This document shows, piece by piece, positions 20,090-28,000 of a stretch of DNA of 64,000 bases. The translations under genes were made by a program, and so were the position numbers. Location of the stretch: NCBI RefSeq assembly GCF_003148565.1, contig NZ_QGGL01000001.1, positions 131,659-195,658 of the forward strand, read 5' to 3'. Each line of letters starts with the position of its first letter. The first letter of the stretch is position 1. The notes beneath the pieces were generated by a model. The model was not told the DNA's origin. It saw nothing but the letters and a program-made list of their open reading frames with translations, and ran no database searches. Origin of the DNA: Tumebacillus permanentifrigoris. Its GTDB lineage: Bacteria; Bacillota; Bacilli; Tumebacillales; Tumebacillaceae.

Positions 20090-21058
20090 TTACGACAGCG
20101 ATTGAACGGTGCTTTTGTCGTTTAGTTCCTTGACCCAAACCGGGTTGTACACGGTATCTGCATACGGCGTGCCGCCATCTGGGCAGAGGAACACGACTTT
20201 CGGCCGTTTTTCAAACACCTTGTCCTTGAAATACTCCTGAATGGCAAAATACGAAGTGCCGGTCGAACCGCCGCCAAAAATGCAATGGTCCTCAAACAAT
20301 TGATAGCAACCCTTGACCGTGTCGGTCTCCTCAACGTGTACCACGTCATCGATCACTGCTTCACGCAGGATGTCTGGCACCATGCTGGAACCGATACCCG
20401 GTATGTAGCGCTTCTTGGGCGGAGTCCCGAAAATCACCGAGCCTACACTGTCTACGGCCACGATGCGCACATTCGGGAACTGCTCCTTCAAACGGCGCGA
20501 CACACCCGAGATCGTTCCCCCGGACGAGACGCCGATAAATGCATAGTCAAGCTCGTCAAAACTTTCCGCCAACTCGGTGCCCAATCCTTTGAAGTGGGCG
20601 TTGAAGTTGTCGATGTTGCCGTATTGGTTGGTCCAGAACGAGTTCGGGATCTCCCGCAACAATTCGTTGACGCGATCGACTCGGGTCAGCAAGAAGCCGC
20701 CCGTTTTGTCCCGCACTTCGACTTTTTCCACTCGGTAGGAAAGAGCCCGCAACAGGTTTTCGTAACTTGGGTTGATATTCGGATCGATGACCGGGATAAA
20801 CTTGATCCCCAGTCGCTTGCACAAAGTTGCCAACGCGATCCCGAAGTTCCCCGATGAGGACTCGATGATCGTCGTATCCTGAGTGATGCGACCACTTTCA
20901 ATCGCTGACTTTAGGATATAATACGCCGGGCGTACTTTCACACTGCCCATGAGGTTATGAAACTCCAGCTTTGCGTACAGATCAATGGTCGGATGTTCGA
21001 GGTGCACCAACGGTGTCTTGCCTACGAAGTTCCCGATCGATGATAATTTTTCAATCAT
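20090..21058 (-). CDS. sbnA: L-2,3-diaminopropionate biosynthesis PLP enzyme, SbnA-like
   Basis: A 322-residue PLP enzyme of the cysteine-synthase fold. Lys41 in MGSVKVRPA is the PLP lysine, ESSSGNFG (66-73) the substrate loop and SSGGTISGVSRRLK the phosphate-binding block. SbnA joins O-phosphoserine and glutamate to the intermediate used by SbnB. The alternative reading as a plain cysteine synthase is less likely because of the sbnB partner directly downstream and the FHNLMGS/FIPVIDPNINP features. A palindrome sits in its promoter. Confidence 0.88.
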   Translation of the reverse strand: MIEKLSSIGNFVGKTPLVHLEHPTIDLYAKLEFHNLMGSVKVRPAYYILKSAIESGRITQDTTIIESSSGNFGIALATLCKRLGIKFIPVIDPNINPSYENLLRALSYRVEKVEVRDKTGGFLLTRVDRVNELLREIPNSFWTNQYGNIDNFNAHFKGLGTELAESFDELDYAFIGVSSGGTISGVSRRLKEQFPNVRIVAVDSVGSVIFGTPPKKRYIPGIGSSMVPDILREAVIDDVVHVEETDTVKGCYQLFEDHCIFGGGSTGTSYFAIQEYFKDKVFEKRPKVVFLCPDGGTPYADTVYNPVWVKELNDKSTVQSLS

Positions 21059-21153
21059 GATCCTCTTCTCCCCGATCGTAAAAAAGTGTCGTCCCCCGCC
21101 ACCATCGTAGGTGTCTTATCTTGGGCGATCCGGCGATTTTTCCAGTCATAAAG

Positions 21154-21183
21154 ATCATAACCTGTATATTAAATATACGTCAA
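21154..21183 (-). promoter_or_regulatory. Promoter of sbnAB with operator-like palindrome in the spacer
   Basis: Minus-strand TTGACG (21178-21183) and TATGAT (21154-21159) with an 18-base spacer. The spacer is almost filled by a perfect inverted repeat, GTATAT-n3-ATATAC (21164-21178). A repressor bound there would block RNA polymerase. The repeat does not match the Fur box as I know it. Confidence 0.7.
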
Positions 21184-21265
21184 GGAAAGTGCATTAAAAC
21201 TTTGAAATTCCTGCACGATATTTTAGTAAGGACAAAGAAAGAATTGTTTTCTCTTTTTAATCTCC

Positions 21266-21300
21266 AAAAAGCCGACATAGGTAGCCCCGTCGGCTTTTCT
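21266..21300 (-). terminator. Terminator of mntP
   Basis: AAAAGCCGAC and GTCGGCTTTT flank an 11-base loop directly after the mntP stop codon, in a 250-base intergenic stretch that otherwise holds only the sbnAB promoter. Confidence 0.88.
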
Positions 21301-21309
21301 TGTGCACAG

Positions 21310-21885
21310 CTACAGCAGAAATTTGAGTCCAAATGCGATCAAGACCGCACCGCCGATCGCTTCCCCATACTCGCCGAATAAATGACTGATTCGACCGCCG
21401 ATCGCCAGTCCGAGTGCCGCGAGCACCATCCCGCAGATCCCGAACAGCGTGACGGCGAGTCCGAGATTGGCACCAAACGTTCCGAGCGAGAAGCCGACCG
21501 ACAGCGAGTCGAGGCTGACGGACAGCGCAAATAAAAACAGCCCCCAGCCGCTCGTGCGCGCTGCCGCTCGGCTGTCACCGTGCTCGTCCTCTCTGCTGAA
21601 AATCGAGTTCCAGACCATCTGTCCTCCGAGACCGATCAACAGCAACGCGCCGATCCAGCGCGTGAAGTCACCGATCACACTGGACAGATACAGGCCGACC
21701 ACCATGCCAAGCAGTGGCATCACCACGTGAAAGACGCCGATGGTACTTGAGATGCGCGCAATCTCGCGCGGCCGCAGCTTGAGCATCCCCATGCCAAGCC
21801 CTAGTGAGAACGCATCCATGCCTAGCGCCAGCGCCATCACCAGCAAGGTCATAAACTCACCATTATGTAGAAGTATGCTGCTCAC
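21310..21885 (-). CDS. mntP: Manganese efflux pump MntP family protein
   Basis: A membrane protein of 191 residues with six helices. Two related halves show the family's acidic motifs: ALGMDAFSLGLGMG and SVSLDSLSVGFSLG, whose aspartates sit in the ion path. It exports Mn(II). The start GTG 21885 is preferred because GGAGG lies seven bases upstream; ATG 21891 touches that site directly. In many Bacillales mntP is controlled by a Mn riboswitch; none was recognised here. Confidence 0.9.
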   Translation of the reverse strand: MSSILLHNGEFMTLLVMALALGMDAFSLGLGMGMLKLRPREIARISSTIGVFHVVMPLLGMVVGLYLSSVIGDFTRWIGALLLIGLGGQMVWNSIFSREDEHGDSRAAARTSGWGLFLFALSVSLDSLSVGFSLGTFGANLGLAVTLFGICGMVLAALGLAIGGRISHLFGEYGEAIGGAVLIAFGLKFLL

Positions 21886-21941
21886 TACCATCCCTCCCCC
21901 CGGTTGTCCTGCTACCTCATGTCTATGCGGCTTGGCCAAAA

Positions 21942-21974
21942 TAAAAACCTCGGATTGACCCTCCGAGGTTTTTT
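21942..21974 (-). terminator. Terminator of the glycine-repeat gene
   Basis: AAACCTCGGA and TCCGAGGTTT form the stem around a TTGACCC loop, with A/T-runs on both sides. Confidence 0.9.
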
Positions 21975-21990
21975 GCCCACCGTATCGTGC

Positions 21991-22464
21991 TTACCAGAAT
22001 AAGGAGCGGCGATGCCCGAAGCCTCCGCCGATGCCGAGGCCCGCTCCATAGCCGATACCTCCACCGATGCCGATGCCTGCTCCATAGCCGAGGCCCCCAC
22101 CGAAACCGAGACCTGCTCCATAGCCGAGTCCTCCACCGAAACCGAGACCTGCTCCATAGCCAAGGCCTCCGCCGTAGCCAAGGCCTCCGCCGTAGCCAAG
22201 GCCCCCACCATAGCCGAGTCCTCCGCCGATGCCCACGCCCGCTCCTACGCCGATGCCAACACCCGCGCCATACCCAAAGCCGCGATACGGGTAGTACCCC
22301 CCGCCAAAGAAAACGTTTTCTGCGTCCAGACCCTTGCGGTCTTTTTGCGGCAGCGGTTTGAGCGTGACTCCTTTTTCGGTCACCTTGTCCAGCACACCTA
22401 CTTGAATTCCCTTGCTGGTTTGAAGCGTTACCACATGACCCACGAGTTGTTTCATGTTCTTCAT
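21991..22464 (-). CDS. Glycine-repeat protein, possibly a spore outer-layer component
   Basis: A 157-residue protein in two parts. Residues 1-50 look like a small beta-barrel of SH3/Sm type (LVGHVVTLQTSKGIQVGVLDKV, GVTLKPL). From about residue 55 to 150 it is almost only Gly, Leu, Ile, Phe, Tyr and Ala in repeats such as GLGYGGGLGYGG and GLGFGGGLGYGAG; the end is FGHRRSLFW. There is no signal peptide or membrane segment. Similar N-terminal barrels with Gly/Tyr-rich tails occur in Bacillales spore proteins, and a sigma-K-like promoter lies upstream, but the function is inference. Repeat number is probably variable between strains. Confidence 0.75.
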   Translation of the reverse strand: MKNMKQLVGHVVTLQTSKGIQVGVLDKVTEKGVTLKPLPQKDRKGLDAENVFFGGGYYPYRGFGYGAGVGIGVGAGVGIGGGLGYGGGLGYGGGLGYGGGLGYGAGLGFGGGLGYGAGLGFGGGLGYGAGIGIGGGIGYGAGLGIGGGFGHRRSLFW

Positions 22465-22497
22465 TGTGCTTGCACCTACCTGGTTGTTTGATTGCTA

Positions 22498-22527
22498 TAT
22501 CCTATGGGGACAGGCGTCATTTGGTGT
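22498..22527 (-). promoter_or_regulatory. sigma-K-like promoter of the glycine-repeat gene
   Basis: On the minus strand ACAC (22524-22527) is followed after 17 bases by CATAGGATA (22498-22506), matching the sigma-K pattern AC-n16/17-CATAnnnTA. The pattern is short, so chance is possible. Confidence 0.45.
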
Positions 22528-22548
22528 TTAACGAGCGCACAAGGTAGG

Positions 22549-22590
22549 CAAAAAAGCCGTTCCAGTCCTGTAGGACTGGAACGGCTGCTG
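22549..22590 (-). terminator. Terminator of the TrkA-N-like gene
   Basis: A 16-base stem (AGCCGTTCCAGTCCTG and complement, almost no loop) with a T-run on the minus strand follows the stop codon. Confidence 0.9.
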
Positions 22591-22607
22591 TCATGATGAC
22601 CTGTAGA

Positions 22608-23018
22608 TTATGCGAGCTGCGCGTTCAAAACGCGCAACGAGTCGCGGTTCCAACGCCTTACGCCGACGACGCGGTCAGCACCAAGAGCGCGGTACGCGCG
22701 CATGAAACTCTGGTTCTGCGCAACGACGACGACCTGTTCGATCCCCGCCTGTTTGAGCGCCTGTACGATCAGGGCGCTCTCCAGCCATGCACCTTCGAAG
22801 ACCACAGCGGTATCGCACTGGCGCACCGCTTCGTTGTTCACGACATCCGACTTGTGATGTCCGACCCGGATGACCGGCGCCTCGACGAGATGCTCCCGCA
22901 GGAACTGGGTGGTCTGCACACAATAGTCGAGAATCGCGCACGAAACGCCCAGCGAGTTCATCGTGGTGATAAAAGGGATCGCAGCCTCATCCATCGTCAC
23001 TACAAGACATTGTTTCAT
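22608..23018 (-). CDS. TrkA-N (KTN)-like Rossmann protein under a c-di-AMP riboswitch
   Basis: A 136-residue single-domain protein whose pattern follows the TrkA-N fold: strand CLVVTM, acidic strand end CAILD at about 30, VIRVGHHKSDVVNNEAV, CDTAVVFEG, and FMRAYRALGADRVVG. The glycine-rich nucleotide loop of that fold is replaced by TMDEAAIPF, so NAD or ATP binding may be lost. There is no membrane segment and no RCK C domain. TrkA-N proteins gate potassium transport, which fits control by a c-di-AMP riboswitch, as potassium uptake is the best-known target. A GAGGTG site precedes ATG 23018. Confidence 0.75.
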   Translation of the reverse strand: MKQCLVVTMDEAAIPFITTMNSLGVSCAILDYCVQTTQFLREHLVEAPVIRVGHHKSDVVNNEAVRQCDTAVVFEGAWLESALIVQALKQAGIEQVVVVAQNQSFMRAYRALGADRVVGVRRWNRDSLRVLNAQLA

Positions 23019-23087
23019 GCCAAAAACACCTCTTTATCCAATGTAGTATTGGACAACCAGAACAGAGGTCAGAGACCTCTCTCGCAG

Positions 23088-23213
23088 CAGCTTACGAAGT
23101 TAGCTGACGGGTTAGGGTGGCAAGAGAGTTCTACACCCCTTCTGCCTCATCTGGCAGAACTCACCCCGAAATGATTGGGTCCTCCGCTTTGTGGAAATGC
23201 ACAAACTCAGCTG
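23088..23213 (-). ncRNA. c-di-AMP riboswitch (ydaO-yuaA type)
   Basis: The minus-strand leader carries the conserved blocks of this aptamer in order: GCGGAGGACCCAA, then TTTCGGGGTGAG, a hairpin TTCTGCC-n6-GGCAGAA, and ACCCGTCAGCTAAC followed by TTCGTAAGC. The closing stem is CAGCT (23209-23213 on the minus strand) with AGCTG (23088-23092). A TATAAT box lies at 23239-23244 on the minus strand, so the aptamer would start close to the 5' end. Downstream, GACCTCT can pair either with AGAGGTC before it (23064-23080) or with the AGAGGTG ribosome site (23027-23033), which suggests control of translation. In this class ligand binding usually switches expression off. Confidence 0.88.
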
Positions 23214-23322
23214 TTGTGTCGTTGTGTTGTCTGTTTCCATTATACACGTTCCACTGGGGAAAGATGAAGCGCTTTCATACCCAATTTTCCGCCTTTTACT
23301 GGCATGAGCAGAGCTCGTCCGC

Positions 23323-24348
23323 CTATTCTGCCAGAATCACCCTGTGTCCCGCCGCTTTTCGCAGTCGATTCATCACCGCCAACCCGATTCCGTCCTCTGG
23401 GAACGTCTCCGCATAGATGACCTCAATCTCATGGTGGTCAAATGAACGGATCGCGTCGTAAAGCCGTGCGGCCACGGTCGCGAGGTCATCCTGCGAGCCG
23501 AGCGAGATCACGTGGGCCGCAGTTGGAAAAAGGTCTTTGTGCTCGTCGGTGGTGAGCACCCCGACTTTTTGATCAGCTGTCTGGACGAGGCGTTGCATCT
23601 CCACGAGCGCCTGTTCACCCTCCACGAGGTACATGGTGCCACGCGGTGCGTAGTGCGTGTACTTCACGCCCGGCGACTTGGGCGCGATCGTTTCGTTGCC
23701 AAGTGCCGGGTCGACCGCGACTGGACCGAGTAGGTGTTCGAGCATCTCGCGGGTCACGCCCCCTGGACGCAGGATCATCGGAACAGCGCCGGTCACATCC
23801 AGCACGGTCGACTCCACGCCCACGCCTGCCGCACCGCCGTCCACAACGCCTGCGATGTGCCCGGAGAGATCCTCCAGCACATGCTCGGCTGTCGTCGGAC
23901 TCGGTCGACCGGAACGATTCGCGCTCGGGGCGGCTACCGGCACACCTGCGAGGGCGATCACTTGCAGCGCCGTATCGTGATCGGGCATGCGAACGCCGAC
24001 TGTGTCCAAGCCCGCCGTGACATTCGCCGGCACGGCGTCTGTACACGGCAGGATCAACGTCAACGGCCCTGGCCAGAAGTGATCCATGCACAGTCGCGCC
24101 AACTCAGGGATGTGCGTCACGAGTTGATGCACATCATCCCTGTGGGCAATGTGGACAATCAGTGGATTGTCGGAGGGGCGGCCCTTCGCCTTGAAGATCT
24201 TGTCCACAGCGCGGGCATCGAGTGCATTCGCACCCAACCCATATACCGTCTCGGTAGGAAAAGCTACGGTCTCGCCATCTCGCAACAGCATCGCTGCTTG
24301 TTCCAGATCGTGGCGTGCCGTGGTGAATCTCATCGTCTGTCTCGTCAT
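23323..24348 (-). CDS. ywlC: L-threonylcarbamoyladenylate synthase (Sua5/YwlC)
   Basis: Makes threonylcarbamoyl-AMP, the precursor of the t6A base in ANN-decoding tRNAs. The YrdC domain spans about residues 12-200 with GETVAFPTETVYGLGANA, FKAKGRPSDNPLIVHI and APSANRSGRPSPT. The C-terminal Sua5 domain (about 215-341) is linked by the conserved SPGVKYTHYAPRG. 341 residues is normal for Sua5. Two ATG codons (24348, 24333) are possible starts; neither has a strong ribosome site. Confidence 0.95.
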   Translation of the reverse strand: MTRQTMRFTTARHDLEQAAMLLRDGETVAFPTETVYGLGANALDARAVDKIFKAKGRPSDNPLIVHIAHRDDVHQLVTHIPELARLCMDHFWPGPLTLILPCTDAVPANVTAGLDTVGVRMPDHDTALQVIALAGVPVAAPSANRSGRPSPTTAEHVLEDLSGHIAGVVDGGAAGVGVESTVLDVTGAVPMILRPGGVTREMLEHLLGPVAVDPALGNETIAPKSPGVKYTHYAPRGTMYLVEGEQALVEMQRLVQTADQKVGVLTTDEHKDLFPTAAHVISLGSQDDLATVAARLYDAIRSFDHHEIEVIYAETFPEDGIGLAVMNRLRKAAGHRVILAE

Positions 24349-24427
24349 TGGTATCCCTGCCCATAGTCATTGTCTTATCCAGTATAGGCATACTTGCGAG
24401 AAATTCCAACGTGGAGAACATTCGTTC

Positions 24428-24928
24428 TCACTTGTCCACAATATCCACAGGGGCATGTGGATAAGTTGTGGACTTATACAGATGTCCCATCGGCACCATG
24501 TCCTGTTGTGCATTCGCCAAATACGGTGGTGACTGGAGAATACACGTGGGAAGCGCATCCGCTTGCACTGTGGAAAACCCCATGTGGATAAACAGGTCGA
24601 TTCCTGTGGATTTTGTGAATAAGTACAGAGCGGTCAGCGATTTGGTTTCAGCATAGGCAAAAAATCGGGAGAGCAACTCCATTCCGACCTGCGCTTGTAC
24701 CGTGCTGTTTTCCAGCACGAGAGAGCGCATGAGCCCGTACAAACGTTCGTCTTCTCGGTAGATTTCCAAGCCTACCGTGCCTACAATTTTGTTTTCGTTC
24801 GGGTTTTCCACAACCAAGTAGTTCGTGAGATGGTCGCCGAGGCCCCCCGTGGACACTCCAGCCGAGGTGAGGTACTTGTGGATGGATGCAAAGTCTTCGA
24901 GCGTGGCTTGGCGGATGACTAGACTCAT
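24428..24928 (-). CDS. ywlB: GNAT-family acetyltransferase-like protein (YwlB-like)
   Basis: A 166-residue protein with a GNAT-type layout: RQATLEDFASIHKYL at the start, ENKIVGTVGLEIY for the central strands, LMRSLVLENS before the acyl-CoA loop and ALYLFTKSTGIDLFIHMGF near the end. The usual Q/RxxGxG/A loop is weak (VQAQVGMELL). Position next to ywlC matches ywlB of B. subtilis. Substrate unknown. GGAGG lies upstream of ATG 24928. Confidence 0.78.
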   Translation of the reverse strand: MSLVIRQATLEDFASIHKYLTSAGVSTGGLGDHLTNYLVVENPNENKIVGTVGLEIYREDERLYGLMRSLVLENSTVQAQVGMELLSRFFAYAETKSLTALYLFTKSTGIDLFIHMGFSTVQADALPTCILQSPPYLANAQQDMVPMGHLYKSTTYPHAPVDIVDK

Positions 24929-24992
24929 GGCGATGCCTCCTGTGTGTACTCGTTTCTATCAGTCTATGAGCGAGACCGCGCCGTTATGAGAG

Positions 24993-25033
24993 AAAAAAGA
25001 GCCGTTTCCCACGAAGGGAACGGCTCTTTTTTG
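24993..25033 (-). terminator. Terminator of the SLH surface protein gene
   Basis: AAAAAAGAGCCGTTCCC-like stem with its complement and T-run lies just behind the stop codon at 25039. Confidence 0.9.
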
Positions 25034-25038
25034 GCGGC

Positions 25039-28000
25039 TTACAGGGTTGGTTGTGGATAACGATCGAGGATGACCGCCGCTTGTGCGCGGGTCAACAGGT
25101 CGCCCGGTGCCAACTGGTCTGCAGAAATGCCGCTGACGAGGCCGAGCTTGATCGCTTGGGCGAACGATTCACGCGCCCAGTCAGCAATCGCGCTGCTGTC
25201 GTCAAATTGTGTGAGGTAATGCGCTTGCTCCGCTTCGGTCAGCGGATCGAGTGTGCGGTTGGTGCGCAGCGCTCCAATCGCCATCACGACCATCTGCTCG
25301 CGGGTGATCTGTCCCTCCGGCTGGAAGGTGCCGTCCTCAAAGCCATGTGCAATGCCTGCCGCGGCTGCACGGTTGACGCTTGCCACATACCAAGAGGAGG
25401 TGGCAACGTCGGTGAAGTGCATCCGATACTGCGGATCTGGCAAGCCGATCAGACGGTCGATGAGGGCGACGAACTCCGCCCGGGTGATGTTGCCTTCTGG
25501 GTTGAACGCGGTGTCGGTCTGGCCGGCGATGATGTGATGTGCGGCCAAGTGTTCAATGGAACCTCGTGCCCAGTGCTCCGTGATGTCGGAGAACGACTTT
25601 TCATATCGGAGCAAGGCGAGCGGTTGACCGTTGGTGACGGTCGTGTTCACGAGGCCGTTTTTCTGAGCGTTGGTCGAGCGGACGTAGCTCCACTTGCGGG
25701 TCGCGGTGTCATATTGATAGACCCCAACCTTCGTGATGTCGGTCGCTTGCGGGAGTGCCAACGTGACGTGCAGTTCGCCCGTCGGTTGCAACGTGACAGT
25801 GCGGGAGCCTGCAGTCGCGGTGGCTACGAGTTGCAGCGCAGCGGACGCGGGCTTGTAGGCGGCGTCCTGATCGCTTGCTTGTCGGAACCAATTCGAGGCG
25901 GTGTCAACTGTGACTTCGGCCCATGCCAAGTTCAAGGTGACTTGCTTGTCGAGCGAACCGAGTTGCTTCTCGATCTGATCGTCGAAGGCGGTCGCCGGGA
26001 GCGTGAGTGTGGACGTCGCTTGCTTCAGCACGAGCACAGCACCTTGTTCCTTCAAGTACGCCCATGCGTCCGCTTGGAGCATCGCCGGGGCTTGACGGTT
26101 GCTCAGATCGATCGTGAGCGTGGAGCCGCTCAGCGATTTTTTCACATCCTCCAGCGTCAGGGTACCGGTCGGAGAGGGAGTGACAGAACCGCCGCCTCCG
26201 CCCCCGTTGTTCACAGGCGGTACGTAGCCATGGGTGATGGTAATCTGGTACTGGCGGGTCGTCGACTGGTCGGCTGCGGTGACGCTGAGCAGGATGACCG
26301 TGTCGCCTACACCTGCCAGCGTAATGTCGCGGTCTTGGTTCGATGCGAGATCGAAACCTTCGAGGCGCATCGTCGCGTTACCATCGTTCGTGACGGCGCG
26401 CAGGGTTGTCGTCGCCATTTTGTCCGGCACGGCGAGCGTATAGGACGTTGTGTTTGGCGAGAACGCCGGAGTCAGCGGGTAGGCGTTGCCTGCGAGGACG
26501 AGGCTCTGCAGCGAGGCGTCACTGGAAACCGAATTGTCGGTGACGTTGCCGGACAGTGCGCTTGCTGAGTTGGCGTATCGGTCCTCGACGCTGTTCGCCG
26601 CTATGTTGACGACGACACCGGACTGAGCGGTTTTGCCGTTCAGGAAGAGCTTCACCGTCTGGCCATCCTCCCCGTACTCGACGGAGGCTGGGGTGACGGT
26701 CGTGCCTTGCAGCGTGAATTGTGCGCTGCTCAGCGCTTTTTTCGTGTTCAACAGTTCGTTGAACGTCAGCGTGATCACATCGCCACTAACACTTGTCGTC
26801 GCGGTGCTCAGCAGAGGAGCTACGGTATCTGCCGTTTGCACGGTGATCGTCTGCGTCACCGTGACCTGACCTGCATCCGGTTCTGCTGGGATACCCGCAT
26901 AACTGACGACATCAGACGCGGGCCATGCGATCGTGACTTGCTTGCCGGCGGCGATGTTCTGCGCCGTGGTGAAGCGGAACGTGCGGGCGAGCGAGACGTT
27001 GTTGGCATCCTCGCGCGCGTCGACGGCGGTGAGCGTGCCTGTAACAGCTGCGTTATCCACCATGACGGTCAGGGAATTCGCAGTCAGGTCTGCTGTGCGC
27101 ACGTATTTGTCGGTGGTGAATTCGAGCACCGTTGCACTGTTCGACGATTGCGCCGACGTGACCGCGATGGTCGGTGATTGTGTGGAAACCATCGGGATGT
27201 TGACGTTGAAGCGCGGCGGCGGTACGTCCATCGCACCGCTCTCCGTCGTCTCGTAGCCTGCTTTTTCATAGACGACTTTCCACTTGCCGTTCGGAACATC
27301 CCAGCCGTACTTGCCCTCTGGGTCGGTGATCTGCGGGTTGATCTGGCCGTACCAGTCCGCATCCCACTTCACCCACTCGTTGGTCTGAGCGTCTAGGTAG
27401 TAGACGGTCGCTTGGGCATCCGCGACGCGGTTGTCCTCAAAAGTTTCGTAGACATAGCCGCTCGGGTCGTAGATCCAGACCGGGGATGCAGTCGGGGTGG
27501 CCTCCCCTAGCTCATCCTCTCGCGGTTTCGCGCAATCCCCCATCTGCGAGATGTGGTCATCGAGCGATTTCAAACGCGCGTCGACGAGCACATCAACACC
27601 TGCACCCAGCAAGTTGCCGGCGATGTTGAAGACCAACGATGATCCTAGCGTTTCCGGTGCGAGCGCTGCTCCGGCGAGGTTGAGCGCCCACTTGGATGCT
27701 TCCCCTGCGATGATCATGTTGTTGGCAAACTCGATGCTTTCGTTCCAAGCGGCACCGCCTGGGCAGGCATTGGCGCGTTGGGCGAGGGCGACGACTTGGT
27801 CGAACTTTTTGTTGACCTCGTAACGTCCGTCGATATTTTGCTTGGTTTGCTGAATGTCGTTGCCGCCCTTGTAGAGGGCGTCTTTTTCATTCCAGACGAT
27901 CTTGCCCGTGACCTTCACCACGTTCAGCACGTTGCTGCCCGCGACGGCGTACTGCGGCGAGATCGAGGTCGGGCTCGGAGTCCCCATCCCGGATAGGAGC

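Noticed and set aside
21886-21939. A longer N-terminus for MntP.
   Set aside because: The extra residues would include the ribosome site and the preceding terminator flank, and MntP proteins start directly before the first membrane helix.
22030-22270. Short regular repeats that at first look like a CRISPR array.
   Set aside because: The units are imperfect and in frame with a glycine-repeat protein; there are no unique spacers of constant length.
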